From: Rickettsiales bacterium
GTDB lineage: Bacteria; Pseudomonadota; Alphaproteobacteria; Rs-D84
DNA length: 63,367 bases
Assembly (NCBI GenBank): GCA_031266915.1
Contig: JAISAB010000017.1
Location: 1-63,367, forward strand
Direction of reading: 5' to 3'
In this document: positions 1-8,355 of the stretch, in pieces
Position numbering within the stretch: the stretch's first letter is position 1
Layout of the letters: the number at the start of each line of letters is the position of its first letter
Position numbers and translations under genes: made by a program
Notes under the pieces: generated by a model
Seen by the model: only the letters and a program-made list of their open reading frames with translations
The model's database searches: none
What the model was told of the DNA's origin: nothing

Positions 1-514
1 CAGACATTGCGTCCGCAGGCTTTAACGGGTCGTCTATTATTATCCAATCGGCACCACGACCAGTCAATGTTCCGCCGATAGATGTAGACATTCGTCCACC
101 ACCATGAGTCGTCTCAAAATCGTTTAAGGCCCGTCTTGACGGATGCAGGCGCGTCATTGGAAATAATTCACGATACCATTCGGACAACATAATGTTACGA
201 CAATCGTTTGCAAATTTTTCCGCAAGACCATCATTATAGCTGACGCAGATGATATTCGTTTTTGGATGATGCCCCAACAACCATGCAGGCAGCGCGACCG
301 AACAGATAATTGACTTCATGTATCGCGGTGGAATATTAATAATCAGACGATTATTATCGCCGTCATACATATTCATAATGGCGTTACAAACGACATCAAT
401 GTGCCAGTTGTCTAGGTATTCAGAACCTGCCACAACCTCGTTAAAAACTTTGATTATGAATGATTTGAAATCCGTGCGTAGTATTGCGTTAAAAGTATCT
501 TTATTCATGTCCAT
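1..514 (-). CDS. Phage terminase large subunit (N-terminal part, cut by window edge)
   Basis: The reverse strand reads openly from an ATG at 514 to the window edge, so only about 171 N-terminal residues are visible and the stop lies outside. The product resembles the ATPase of phage large terminases, the motor that packages DNA into proheads. Visible landmarks are a deviant Walker A stretch IINIPPRYMKS near residues 57-67, a following block LPAWLLGHHPKTNIICVSYN, and a Walker B-like WIIIDDP near the edge. The start overlaps the end of the upstream DUF5681 gene by 14 bases; a second ATG lies at 508. The usual small-subunit-like neighbour upstream supports the call. The nuclease domain cannot be assessed. 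Confidence 0.8.
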   Translation of the reverse strand, partial: MDMNKDTFNAILRTDFKSFIIKVFNEVVAGSEYLDNWHIDVVCNAIMNMYDGDNNRLIINIPPRYMKSIICSVALPAWLLGHHPKTNIICVSYNDGLAEKFANDCRNIMLSEWYRELFPMTRLHPSRRALNDFETTHGGGRMSTSIGGTLTGRGADWIIIDDPLKPADAMS

Positions 515-869
515 TATCCTTTAAAAGTTGTTTGACGATTTCCATATCGTCTTGTTTTATTGCCGCCGACACCTTGGCGCGTTCTTCATTTTTTCCATCC
601 GCTATCAACATATGCGGTAACAGCGTTTGCATCGCCTTGCTGTCGCCTTTGACGGCCTTATTAACCATCTGCAACAAAGCCGCTGTTTTCTTGTTGAGTT
701 TTATCGGCTTGCCGTCTTGGGTCATCTGTATTTTTTGTCCCAAAAGGTCATCCAATATGGCGTATGTGTTTTTGCTGCCCTTTGGACGGCCTTTGTCGTT
801 ACCCGATTGACCTGGCTTGAATCGGGTCGCGGTTGGTGGTTTCATGTAACCAACATCGTAATTTGCCAT
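501..869 (-). CDS. DUF5681 domain protein, phage-associated
   Basis: This 122-residue protein has the N-terminal signature of DUF5681 (RFKPGQSGNDKGRPKGSKN, residues 17-35), a basic glycine- and proline-rich segment typical of small proteins encoded just upstream of large terminase subunits. The rest is helical and charged with no catalytic motif. It starts at an ATG that overlaps the methyltransferase stop by one base (TAATG) and runs 14 bases into the terminase gene, so the three genes look like one translationally coupled operon. A small-terminase or DNA-recognition role is inferred only from position. Confidence 0.75.
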   Translation of the reverse strand: MANYDVGYMKPPTATRFKPGQSGNDKGRPKGSKNTYAILDDLLGQKIQMTQDGKPIKLNKKTAALLQMVNKAVKGDSKAMQTLLPHMLIADGKNEERAKVSAAIKQDDMEIVKQLLKDNGHE

Positions 870-2173
870 TACGCCACCTCTTGCTTTGCGGACAATAATT
901 CGGAATATGTTTTGCCATCGGATTCGCGAACGGCATTAATGCCAAACAGGTCACGAAATCGGCGAATTGTCGTATCCACATAAAGTGGCTCAAATTCAAC
1001 CCCGTAACAGATGCGTTTTGCTTGGTGTGCCGCGATAAGCGTGCTGCCAGACCCAAGGAACGAGTCCAACACAATGTCGCCACGTTTTGATACATCCAAT
1101 ATCGCGTCTTTCAGCATCTCAACGGGTTTGACTGTTGGGTGCAGTTTGATGTCGTTTTTATGACGACCAAAAGCGTTGACTCCCGCATATTGCCACACAT
1201 TTGTGCGATATCGGCCATTCTTGCCAAGTTCCACATTATTGGTATGCGGTTCGCGCCCGTTCTTGAACACGAAGCATAATTCGTGCTGACTGCGCCAGAG
1301 ACTCCCCATTCCACCCGCTGATTTTACCCATACGCACATATTTATCAGACCGCTGAAAACATCACCACCGGCGGCGGTAATTTCGCCGATGTGGCGCCAA
1401 TCCATAAAGTTCAGGTGCAACGACCCCGCTTTTGAGAATTTTGCACACAGCGCGAAATTTGCGCGCAGAAAGTTTGTGAATTCGTCCACAGACATCTCGC
1501 CAGATGCCATCGCAAATTCTTTATGCTTTACTGCGCCCGAACCACAGACATGGCCCTGGATTTTCACATTGAACGGCGGATCTTGCAAAATCATGTCGGC
1601 GCGACTGTCACCGAGCAACCTCTCAAAAGTCTCAGCTTTAAGGCTATCACCGCAAATCACACGATGTTCGCCGATGCGCCACACATCGCCCAGTTGGGTT
1701 ATAATTTCATTTTCGGGAATATATGGTACGGCGTTTGCCTTTGGGTCGGCGGGCTTTCCCTTTGGGTTTTCCAGAACATCAATTTCAACATCGGCAAAAC
1801 CAGTTATTGAAATATCCAAATCGCCACAGATTTCCTCTAACTCGGCGATTTCAAGACGCAAGATGTCCGCATTCCACCCACCATTCTCTCCGATTTTGTT
1901 ATCGGCCAATCTATAAGCGCGTTTCTGCGCGTCCGATAGATGCGACAGGCGAATTACTGGCACCGTTTCCAGTCCAATTACATGCGCCGCCGCCAGACGA
2001 CCATGACCTGCAATTATCTCCGAATTTTCATCAATCAGAATGGGATTATTAAACCCAAATTCTTTGATGGATGCGGCAATTTGCTGCACCTGTTTTTCGG
2101 GATGATTTTTGGCATTTTTCGCGTAAACGCGAATTTGCCCCACCGCTACGTTTTCGATATGTAAATTACCCAT
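869..2173 (-). CDS. ParB-domain DNA methyltransferase
   Basis: A 434-residue fusion of an N-terminal ParB/sulfiredoxin-like domain (IIAGHGRLAAAHVIG near residues 52-66) and a C-terminal beta-class DNA methyltransferase. The catalytic motif is DPPF (about residues 197-200); the S-adenosylmethionine motif is DSFLGSGST in the last quarter, after a conserved HPTVKPVEML segment, in the order expected for the beta class (N6-adenine or N4-cytosine). The ATG at 2173 is chosen over an upstream one because AAGGAG lies eight bases before it. Such orphan methylases are common in phages and integrated elements. No restriction enzyme is adjacent. Target sequence unknown. Confidence 0.88.
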   Translation of the reverse strand: MGNLHIENVAVGQIRVYAKNAKNHPEKQVQQIAASIKEFGFNNPILIDENSEIIAGHGRLAAAHVIGLETVPVIRLSHLSDAQKRAYRLADNKIGENGGWNADILRLEIAELEEICGDLDISITGFADVEIDVLENPKGKPADPKANAVPYIPENEIITQLGDVWRIGEHRVICGDSLKAETFERLLGDSRADMILQDPPFNVKIQGHVCGSGAVKHKEFAMASGEMSVDEFTNFLRANFALCAKFSKAGSLHLNFMDWRHIGEITAAGGDVFSGLINMCVWVKSAGGMGSLWRSQHELCFVFKNGREPHTNNVELGKNGRYRTNVWQYAGVNAFGRHKNDIKLHPTVKPVEMLKDAILDVSKRGDIVLDSFLGSGSTLIAAHQAKRICYGVEFEPLYVDTTIRRFRDLFGINAVRESDGKTYSELLSAKQEVA

Positions 2174-2247
2174 TGGTAACTCCTTTTTGTTATGCGAATT
2201 TTGCACGTCAAAAGACCTGCGAAAAACCGCGTTAGTTATTTGGAAAT

Positions 2248-2316
2248 TACCTCTGTGGGTGGTCGGGCTGGATCATCTGAGAATATCAGAAAGCCCTAAA
2301 TAATACCTCTATGGGT
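2248..2316. promoter_or_regulatory. Divergent intergenic region with repeated sites and a dyad
   Basis: Between the divergent methylase and DUF2924 genes, TACCTCTGTGGGT (2248-2260) recurs as TACCTCTATGGGT (2304-2316). Between the copies lies a dyad: GGGCT...AGCCC (2265-2296) enclosing TCTGA/TCAGA. Repeated half-sites around a dyad, next to a serine recombinase, could be an operator for the divergent promoters or the recombinase attachment site. The sequence alone does not decide between these. Confidence 0.4.
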
Positions 2317-2425
2317 ACACAAAGTATGCTGTGTAAAAATTGAAAAGTCAAATTTTATTTTATGTTTTTAACGACTTGACTTTGTTCGCTTTGTAAGCAG
2401 TAATGGACGCGACCAGAGGTTAAAT

Positions 2426-2878
2426 ATGAAAAAGAAGATTTATTTACCAAAGACGTTGGATGAACTGCAAAAGATGTCATTTACAGCGAAATCGGCATTA
2501 TGGGCACGATATGTGCCACATCCGTTCAAGCGTCAGATTCGCGCCCTGTGGCACTATGTGCGCTGTGAAAATATGAACCTTAAAATCGAGCCAAAATACA
2601 TGACGAAAATCCGCAAATATATGAAGAATCCCGAAGAATGCGCGAGCCGTGTTTATCATAATAAATATAACCTTACGCCTGGGGCGGAGATTATCAAAAC
2701 TTTCCGTGGTTTGGAATTCAGAATTACGGTCGCCAATAATGGCGACTTTCTTTATGACGGACGCACATACAAAAGCCTGTCCGCCATCGCCAAGGAAATC
2801 TCTGGCATTAAAGTATCTGGTCCAGACTTTTTCGGATTATCAAACAAAAACCAAAGGATAATAAATGCCAAAAATTAA
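2426..2878 (+). CDS. DUF2924 protein paired with recombinase
   Basis: A 150-residue protein of the DUF2924 type: an N-terminal helical part (LPKTLDELQKMSF, then WARYVPHPFKRQIRALWHY) and a C-terminal piece with the family's pattern of a short beta element (DFLYDGRTYKSLSAIAKEIS). Genes of this family are regularly found directly before large serine recombinases in prophages and integrated elements; here its last 14 bases overlap the recombinase start. No enzymatic motif is visible. A role as recombinase accessory or DNA-binding factor is inferred from that conserved pairing. Confidence 0.75.
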   Translation: MKKKIYLPKTLDELQKMSFTAKSALWARYVPHPFKRQIRALWHYVRCENMNLKIEPKYMTKIRKYMKNPEECASRVYHNKYNLTPGAEIIKTFRGLEFRITVANNGDFLYDGRTYKSLSAIAKEISGIKVSGPDFFGLSNKNQRIINAKN

Positions 2879-4448
2879 ATGTGCGATATATGTCCGTAAA
2901 TCTACGGAACACGGATTAGAGCAAGAATTCAATTCCCTGCACAACCAAGAAGATGCTTGCAAAGCATATATTGCATCGCAGGCTTTTAATGAATGGGAAT
3001 TTTGCAAAACCTATGTGGATGGTGGAATATCGGGTGGCACGATGGAACGACCTGCGCTGAAACAAATGTTGGACGATATGTCGCGTGGGCTGATTCAAAC
3101 CGTGGTTGTATACAAAGTCGATAGACTGTCGCGAAGTATTATGGACTTTCATAACATGATGGGGATTTTCGATAAATATAATTGTTCGTTTGTGTCAATT
3201 ACGCAAAGTTTTGACACATCTACATCCATGGGTAAATTAACGCTGAATATGCTATTGAGTTTCGCACAGTTTGAACGCGAAGTATCATCGGAACGTGTGC
3301 GTGATAAAATCCGCGCCAGTCGCGCCAAGGGCTTGTGGACTGGCGGCATTCCGTGGCTTGGTTATGATGTCGTGAATAAAAAATTGGTCGTCAATCCAAC
3401 CGAAGCCACGCAGGTTCGCCAAATGTTTGAGATGTATTTGCAAATTGGCTCAATTGTGGAACTGGGCAAATGGTTGCGCGATAATGGAATCTTTAATAAG
3501 AAATGGACGACCGCGAATGGCTCTACACGCGGTGGCAATGAAATATCGGTGATGACAGTACACCGTTTATTGCGCGAAAAAATCTATGTAGGATTCATAG
3601 AGCACAAAAGATTAAAAACATCAGTTCGTGGCGAACACGAAGCAATAATATCACACGAATTGTTTGACGCGGTTCAAGCACGACTGACAGAAAACACCAA
3701 CGGCAAAACTGGGCGCAGTAATGCATCGCCGAATTTATTGGCGGGCAAGCTATATAACGGCAAGGGGACATTGTTCACCAACCAACGCGCCACCAAGGGC
3801 AACCGCCATTATTATTCCAGTCGTGGATTCTATCTGCCTGCGCCAGACATTGACCGACTAGCCACAGATACTGTGCGCGAATTTTTAGACTCTGATATGA
3901 CCGCTTTGTCCGACAATACTGCGCATATCCTTAAACAAATTGACTATGAAAATCTGCCGTATTTTCACAAACGCCAATTGATAAAAACCTTGATAGATAA
4001 GGCGATTTACACAACCGACAAAATCACATTTTTTATAAACACCGCACCCGATAATTTACAACAATTTATCAGCCCGAACTTTATAAACCAAAACAATAAT
4101 CCAATGAAATTCATGGTAAACGGCGATGCCGTGACTATTGAAAAATACATTGTAATAAATAAAGGCTTTTCTAGTAATAAATATAAGATTAGTAGTGGTG
4201 GCATTATGTCAAAAACTGATAATAATCACTTAATTGTCCGAGCATTCGCAACAGCTTGGAAATATAAAGAAATGTATGAAAGGTTGGGTAATGTTGACGT
4301 TATCGCCGCACAAGAGAAAGCATCCCCGATGACAATCTACCGATATCTTAATCTGGCATATATATGTCCTACAAAGGTCAATGAAATTCTATCTGGTAAA
4401 ATCACTTGCACAGTTGATGAATTGTTTAAAATTGCAAATAATGCTTGA
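2865..4448 (+). CDS. Large serine recombinase
   Basis: A 527-residue site-specific recombinase. The N-terminal resolvase fold is clear: the catalytic serine lies in YVRKSTEHG (about residue 13), followed by the conserved VVVYKVDRLSRS (85-96) and LSFAQFEREVSSERVRDKI (131-149). Next come the recombinase domain (GIPWLGYDV, then a zinc-region-like stretch without an obvious CxxC) and a helical C-terminal tail ending in a LAYICPTKVNEILSG segment of the kind found in recombinases paired with DUF2924. Expected role: integration or excision of the island at 1-5 kb through a serine-DNA intermediate. The gene is full length and looks intact. Confidence 0.93.
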   Translation: MPKIKCAIYVRKSTEHGLEQEFNSLHNQEDACKAYIASQAFNEWEFCKTYVDGGISGGTMERPALKQMLDDMSRGLIQTVVVYKVDRLSRSIMDFHNMMGIFDKYNCSFVSITQSFDTSTSMGKLTLNMLLSFAQFEREVSSERVRDKIRASRAKGLWTGGIPWLGYDVVNKKLVVNPTEATQVRQMFEMYLQIGSIVELGKWLRDNGIFNKKWTTANGSTRGGNEISVMTVHRLLREKIYVGFIEHKRLKTSVRGEHEAIISHELFDAVQARLTENTNGKTGRSNASPNLLAGKLYNGKGTLFTNQRATKGNRHYYSSRGFYLPAPDIDRLATDTVREFLDSDMTALSDNTAHILKQIDYENLPYFHKRQLIKTLIDKAIYTTDKITFFINTAPDNLQQFISPNFINQNNNPMKFMVNGDAVTIEKYIVINKGFSSNKYKISSGGIMSKTDNNHLIVRAFATAWKYKEMYERLGNVDVIAAQEKASPMTIYRYLNLAYICPTKVNEILSGKITCTVDELFKIANNA

Positions 4449-4449
4449 A

Positions 4450-4965
4450 CTATCTTATCCCAATCGCTTTGATTGCAACTTCAGATGCGATGTTGACCAA
4501 TATATCGCGCAAAGCGTTAGCAGTACCCGCGCCCATTTTAGCTAAATACTTTTTTATTCTATTTGCACTAACTTCTGTAAGTGGAGTATCAACAATAATA
4601 TTATCAATGCTATCCGACATTTTTTCACGTTCTTCAACAGAAAGTTCTTCTATGTCATCAATCATCATTTTTGCTGCTTGTATCTTCAATTCTGTCCAGG
4701 GATAGGCTTTGCCGCAACGATGACAATATGCAGGGGGGTGATATTTTGCGAGACTAACAACACCTGGAACTTTATAGTAGCCTTGAATATTCGCATTGCA
4801 ATGCTTGCATTGTGTAGTAACTTCTGCACCGCAAATTTTACAAAATTGATCTACTTGTGTGCGCGATGTATCGCTAGTAATAGCATGGCCGTTGGTGCAT
4901 ACAGCCGCATTCTTATAATGAGCAACTTCTTGTGATTGATTGTAGCCGAAAGGATTTCTATACAT
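4450..4965 (-). CDS. DUF2321-like zinc-ribbon protein
   Basis: A 171-residue protein with three paired-cysteine knuckles: CTNGH near residue 22, CKICGAEVTTQCKHC (about 42-56) and CHRCGKAYPW (about 81-90). This matches the DUF2321 family of uncharacterised bacterial zinc-ribbon proteins. The C-terminal half is helical and acidic with no recognisable motif. It is convergent with the recombinase (one base between stops) and is preceded by a promoter module that recurs upstream of the Nudix gene at 43.4 kb, in both cases just downstream of a tRNA-Ser. It may be cargo of the island. Function unknown. Confidence 0.65.
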   Translation of the reverse strand: MYRNPFGYNQSQEVAHYKNAAVCTNGHAITSDTSRTQVDQFCKICGAEVTTQCKHCNANIQGYYKVPGVVSLAKYHPPAYCHRCGKAYPWTELKIQAAKMMIDDIEELSVEEREKMSDSIDNIIVDTPLTEVSANRIKKYLAKMGAGTANALRDILVNIASEVAIKAIGIR

Positions 4966-4977
4966 TTTTATCTCTTT

Positions 4978-5087
4978 AGTTCACAGTACAGAAATAGCAA
5001 TTGTATGTAAGGCATGCCAAATCTGCGATTTTTTTATTTATATCAACATACCACTGTGAAAATAAAAAGTAAAGTGGCGGGATTTCG
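4978..5087 (-). promoter_or_regulatory. Promoter module A (duplicated at 43449-43559)
   Basis: A ~110-bp module about 80% identical by eye to the one at 43449-43559. It is bounded by inverted octamers, TTCACAGT (4980-4987) and ACTGTGAA (5053-5060), with exactly the same 73-base offset in both copies. On the minus strand it contains two promoter-like pairs: TTTACT-17-TATGTT and TCGCAG-17-TACAAT (TTGCAG-17-TATAAT in the other copy). It lies between tRNA-Ser and the DUF2321 gene. A shared regulator binding the octamers is an inference. Confidence 0.55.
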
Positions 5088-5102
5088 GCGGGGCGCGCAG
5101 GC

Positions 5103-5131
5103 AAAAATAAAACCCAGTCGTAACTGGGCTA
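5103..5131 (-). terminator. Intrinsic terminator after tRNA-Ser(CGA)
   Basis: On the minus strand the stem GCCCAGT/ACTGGGT closes on a short loop and is followed by TTTTATTTTT, directly downstream of the tRNA. Confidence 0.8.
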
Positions 5132-5135
5132 ATTC

Positions 5136-5225
5136 TGGCGGAGACGGAGGGATTTGAACCCTCGATAGACTTGCGCCTATGCCTGATTTCGAGTCAGGTA
5201 CATTCAACCACTCTGCCACGTCTCC
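5136..5225 (-). tRNA. tRNA-Ser(CGA)
   Basis: Read on the minus strand the gene begins GGAGACGTGGCAGAGTGG and ends with an encoded CCA. It has a long class II variable arm, acceptor GGAGACG/CGTCTCC, a TTCAAAT T-loop, and the anticodon loop CTCGAAA, giving anticodon CGA (serine UCG codons). The phage-like island and a DUF2321 gene lie directly downstream, so this tRNA could mark an integration point, although serine recombinases do not usually use tRNA genes. Confidence 0.95.
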
Positions 5226-5321
5226 AAAAGTCATGGCATTATATAATATTTTTTGAATTAGTCAATATACTTTGAGCAAGACCATCGCATGGCGAATCAT
5301 ATTCGCCAGAACCCCAAACAA

Positions 5322-5457
5322 ACCGTCACCCCCGCGAAGGCGGGGGCCCATTGTGTTCGTCACACGGGCATTGTTCAAGGCTTGAATACAATGGATACCG
5401 GTTCTTTTGAAAAACAATTATCAATTGTTTTCCAAAATTCAATGCCGGTATGACGAG
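5322..5457. repeat. Palindromic element without ORF (relative of the GIY-YIG element arms)
   Basis: Left part CGTCACCCCCGCGAAGGCGG followed by CCATTGTGTTC. The right part contains GAATACAATGGATACCGG, a nested hairpin and CCGGTATGACGA. These are versions of the arms that flank the GIY-YIG gene at 31.2-31.7 kb, but here no ORF lies between them. The stretch 5226-5576 holds no gene. Confidence 0.7.
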
Positions 5458-5576
5458 TCTTGAGGTTTTGGCGCCAAAAAGGTACACTCCTGTCAGTTGA
5501 GTATTACTTTACCTATCCAGCTGGAGTACCCACCTCTCATGAAACAATCATTTTCCGCGTCCGACATAGTCTCGTA

Positions 5577-7052
5577 TCAGTGGCCGCGGGTATTGGCGCG
5601 GTTTATGGCCTGCATGCGCTTTTTCTCCATCCGCTGCTTCGCCATCATTTTCTCATCAAAAGACGATTGGGGCGTCGAAGAAGGACCCGTGGATGAAGTC
5701 GCATTCGAGTCATAAGATACCGCATTCTGGAACGGCGCATCGTCATGCGGATTATACCAATAAAACGAACGATGCTTGTCGCCCAGCAGAGTCCCGTTGC
5801 CGTTGTTATCCTCGTACCGGTTGACTACAGTTATGCCGCGCGCAGACAGCATCTGCAGAACCATATAGTTCTGTAGGAACGGCAGAACATCCGCATCCGC
5901 GGACAGCGTTGACAGCCACTTGATAGAATCATTTTCACTTATCCTTATCGCCGTTGTTGTCGCGTCTATTGTCAAGTTGATGCCCAGCGAATTCGATATT
6001 TGTTTGTCCGGCGCATTACTGATTGAATCCAGCAAAGACGAATATATCAGAGTGACCAATCCGGGCTGAAAAACCGGCCCGCCCCCGTGGGTCGGCAGCG
6101 TCGCCGTATTCCTATACCGCGTTTCTTCCGAGAACTTTATCGGCAATGAGGCCCGCTTGAACGAATGTATCTTCAAACTGCGCCCGTCCTGTATCGACAT
6201 TGTCGATTCTATCACTTTTTCCGCGGAATGCGACCCGGTTCCATACTCCAACTTGGTCGCTCCCACTTGTTGCACTTCGGTCGCCCCGCCCTCTTGTCCC
6301 GATACAAACGCCTTGCCCAGCACCGGGTGTTTATCCGTGCTTAGCGGATGGCCCGAATCTTCGTGCCCCATTATATCCAATATCGCGTCGTTCACGCCGC
6401 CAAACGCAGGAACCCCTCCTGACAAATCCTGGCAATATTCCAGCAGCACCTTTATCGTGTACGGCCAGTCCTGCAACGCGGACAAAGCACTGCAATCTTG
6501 CAGATGATTATCGCGCTTCCAATACGTAGTGTCCGGAATTATCGCCGAGATGGTGCTGGCACCGCCCATTGGCGTCAATCCCGCTTTGGTCAACGTGCTC
6601 ATCATCGATGCAGATTCAAGCATATCACCAATATCCATCTTGTTTGTCCGAATGGTCGGTGCGCCGGATGGAACATCGTTCCTGGTCAAATCGCGCACAT
6701 AGAAGTAATCATACACTATGTCGCCGTCCTTGTCGCCCGACTTCAGTATCCCGTTCGTCTTCGACAGCAGATTCTTGCTGATATTGGTTTTCGAACCATT
6801 GGGCTTTAATCCGCCGGCGGCGCCTACAACCTCAAAGCTAACGTTCGGATTCACGGCCGCCGCCTCCAGCGACGCCAGCATGTCCGCATCAACCGTCATA
6901 TCGGCCGCGACGTACAGCGTCGTCGGTTCGGTCGCGTTCGCCGCATCGGCCGCCGCATCCCGAACCTCTTTGGGCGTCTGCGCGGCGTTCCCGTTCAGAA
7001 TATGCAAAGCGTCCGCGTATTCTGCGAACCTGTCCTGCTCGTTTCTGTTCAC
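5577..7052 (-). CDS. Uncharacterised exported-protein segment downstream of amber codon
   Basis: An open frame of 491 codons from the first possible start (a GTG at 7052), but the frame is open without interruption up to 7145, immediately after the TAG that ends the lipoprotein gene at 7146. The codons between (PANNDVLLTFENWNKLRQFK and so on) look like real coding sequence. It is therefore best read as the C-terminal part of one ~640-residue exported protein interrupted by an amber codon. No known domain is recognised. The text is rich in Asp, Ser, Ala and Asn, and the C-terminus is charged and coiled-coil-like (EKMMAKQRMEKKRMQAINRA). There is no ribosome-binding site before the GTG. Confidence 0.6.
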   Translation of the reverse strand: MNRNEQDRFAEYADALHILNGNAAQTPKEVRDAAADAANATEPTTLYVAADMTVDADMLASLEAAAVNPNVSFEVVGAAGGLKPNGSKTNISKNLLSKTNGILKSGDKDGDIVYDYFYVRDLTRNDVPSGAPTIRTNKMDIGDMLESASMMSTLTKAGLTPMGGASTISAIIPDTTYWKRDNHLQDCSALSALQDWPYTIKVLLEYCQDLSGGVPAFGGVNDAILDIMGHEDSGHPLSTDKHPVLGKAFVSGQEGGATEVQQVGATKLEYGTGSHSAEKVIESTMSIQDGRSLKIHSFKRASLPIKFSEETRYRNTATLPTHGGGPVFQPGLVTLIYSSLLDSISNAPDKQISNSLGINLTIDATTTAIRISENDSIKWLSTLSADADVLPFLQNYMVLQMLSARGITVVNRYEDNNGNGTLLGDKHRSFYWYNPHDDAPFQNAVSYDSNATSSTGPSSTPQSSFDEKMMAKQRMEKKRMQAINRANTRGH

Positions 7053-7145
7053 CGCGAACTTATCGCCGTTCTGGCCCGTGCCTATCTTGAACTGACGCAG
7101 CTTGTTCCAATTCTCGAACGTCAGCAGAACATCGTTGTTCGCCGG

Positions 7146-7487
7146 CTAGCAATATCCGCTCGCGCCGAAATTTACCCCGATACCGGATTTTTGCATCCAA
7201 TGATAATCCCCATTCAGGTCTTCCGCGCTCAAAGCCATCGGAAAGTCTATCTGGCACACAACATTCTTGCCGCAATTCAGGTATTCGTTCACCAGCGTCA
7301 TTTTATTGTTCATATCTGCCGCAGTCGCGAATACCATCGTGGTGTCCCCGCGCGCGGCGCACTTGTCGACCGGGGGCTGAGGCGTGGGTTCGACAATCTC
7401 GTCCGCGCCGCATGACGCCAGCATTACGGCCGGCAATATTATGCTCAGCGCCCATTTGCTCAACATTAGCAATTGTTTGTTTTTCAT
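7146..7487 (-). CDS. Lipoprotein N-terminal part ending at an in-frame TAG
   Basis: A 113-residue product with a lipoprotein signal peptide (MKNKQLLMLSKWALSIILPA, then VMLASCGADE with the lipobox cysteine at about residue 27). The ATG at 7487 is preceded by AAAGGA at good spacing. The mature part has four further cysteines and no recognised domain. The stop TAG (7146-7148) is in the same frame as the large ORF beneath it, separated by 93 open bases, so this is probably the first sixth of a longer envelope protein. It lies 19 bases below the cysteine-rich gene 7507-8355 in the same operon. Confidence 0.65.
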   Translation of the reverse strand: MKNKQLLMLSKWALSIILPAVMLASCGADEIVEPTPQPPVDKCAARGDTTMVFATAADMNNKMTLVNEYLNCGKNVVCQIDFPMALSAEDLNGDYHWMQKSGIGVNFGASGYC

Positions 7488-7506
7488 GGTGTGTCCTTTT
7501 TTTTGG

Positions 7507-8355
7507 TTACTGGTAATAGCACGGTGCGTCCTGGAACTGGTATGAACCCGTATCGTCATTATAGGTGGTGTTGGCCAATGCAAAACATCTGTAGACACTT
7601 TCGTTTGAATTGGTGGTCGATTCGGCGTTGGCCCCCGGAACGCTGTTCCCATAGCCGTTCGATAAAGCCGTCGGAATCAGGGGACATTGTTCGCACGTGC
7701 CCGGACTGGTCGTATTCGCAGTCCCGTGATATCCCGCCGCGCAACGGTATGTTGTAATCGGCGTCGCAGCGTCCGTGCCGCCGCTGCACGACTTCACGCA
7801 TTTCGTCATTTTTTGATGACTCGTATCATGCGGTACCCAAGTATCATACGTCCCAGCAACACAGGACGCCGTGCAGGTTATGCATTGATTGGCATTGCCA
7901 GCGCCAGCCAGCGACCTCTTTCCGCTTGGGCAAGGGTGTTCGGTGTCACAATTTAATAGCATGTCGCCATGGAACTCAGTGCAACCTGTTAGCCCGCGCT
8001 CATCCATAGAACCGGACGGGCAGTAATAGTTTTCAGCGCATAGGTTATTGTGATAATCGCCGCCTTCCGAGCCGCCGTATGGGTCTGATGACACCATACC
8101 ATAATTCGGGCAATAATAACCAGCAGGACATGCATGGCAGGTACCGCTACTGCCATATGTGCCCGGCGGGCAATTTAAGCATATACCGCCGGTACTACTG
8201 TTACCATAACACCCGTCAGGACAACCGAACTGTACCAGATACGACCTGTCACCCTGACAGGTTTCCGCAACACCGGCGACCACCGCCGCCGTCAGGCATA
8301 TTACAAAAATGAAAGCCATGACACAGGTGTTGAATATCTTTGAAAAAATGTACAA
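7507..8355 (-). CDS. Exported cysteine-rich GYYCP-type protein
   Basis: A 282-residue secreted protein. A signal peptide occupies the first ~30 residues (hydrophobic core VMAFIFVICLTAAVVAGVAE). The mature part carries about 24 cysteines in modules such as CLNCPPGTYGSSGTCHACPA, GYYCPNYG and ENYYCPSGS, the same style as the giant protein at 32.3-39.1 kb. Such repeats resemble growth-factor-receptor-like cysteine modules stabilised by disulfides. The likely start is the TTG at 8355, with GGGAGG five bases upstream. A cell-surface or adhesion role is inferred. The leader upstream can form mutually exclusive hairpins that hide this ribosome-binding site. Confidence 0.75.
   Translation of the reverse strand: MYIFSKIFNTCVMAFIFVICLTAAVVAGVAETCQGDRSYLVQFGCPDGCYGNSSTGGICLNCPPGTYGSSGTCHACPAGYYCPNYGMVSSDPYGGSEGGDYHNNLCAENYYCPSGSMDERGLTGCTEFHGDMLLNCDTEHPCPSGKRSLAGAGNANQCITCTASCVAGTYDTWVPHDTSHQKMTKCVKSCSGGTDAATPITTYRCAAGYHGTANTTSPGTCEQCPLIPTALSNGYGNSVPGANAESTTNSNESVYRCFALANTTYNDDTGSYQFQDAPCYYQ

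Noticed and set aside
5043-5234. ORF MTFGDVAEWLNVPDSKSGIG on the minus strand
   Set aside because: It is the translation of the tRNA-Ser(CGA) gene and its terminator, not a protein gene.
7146-7148. Recoding of TAG as an amino acid throughout the genome
   Set aside because: prfB and smpB end at TAG in the expected places, so TAG is a normal stop; the case at 7146 is local.
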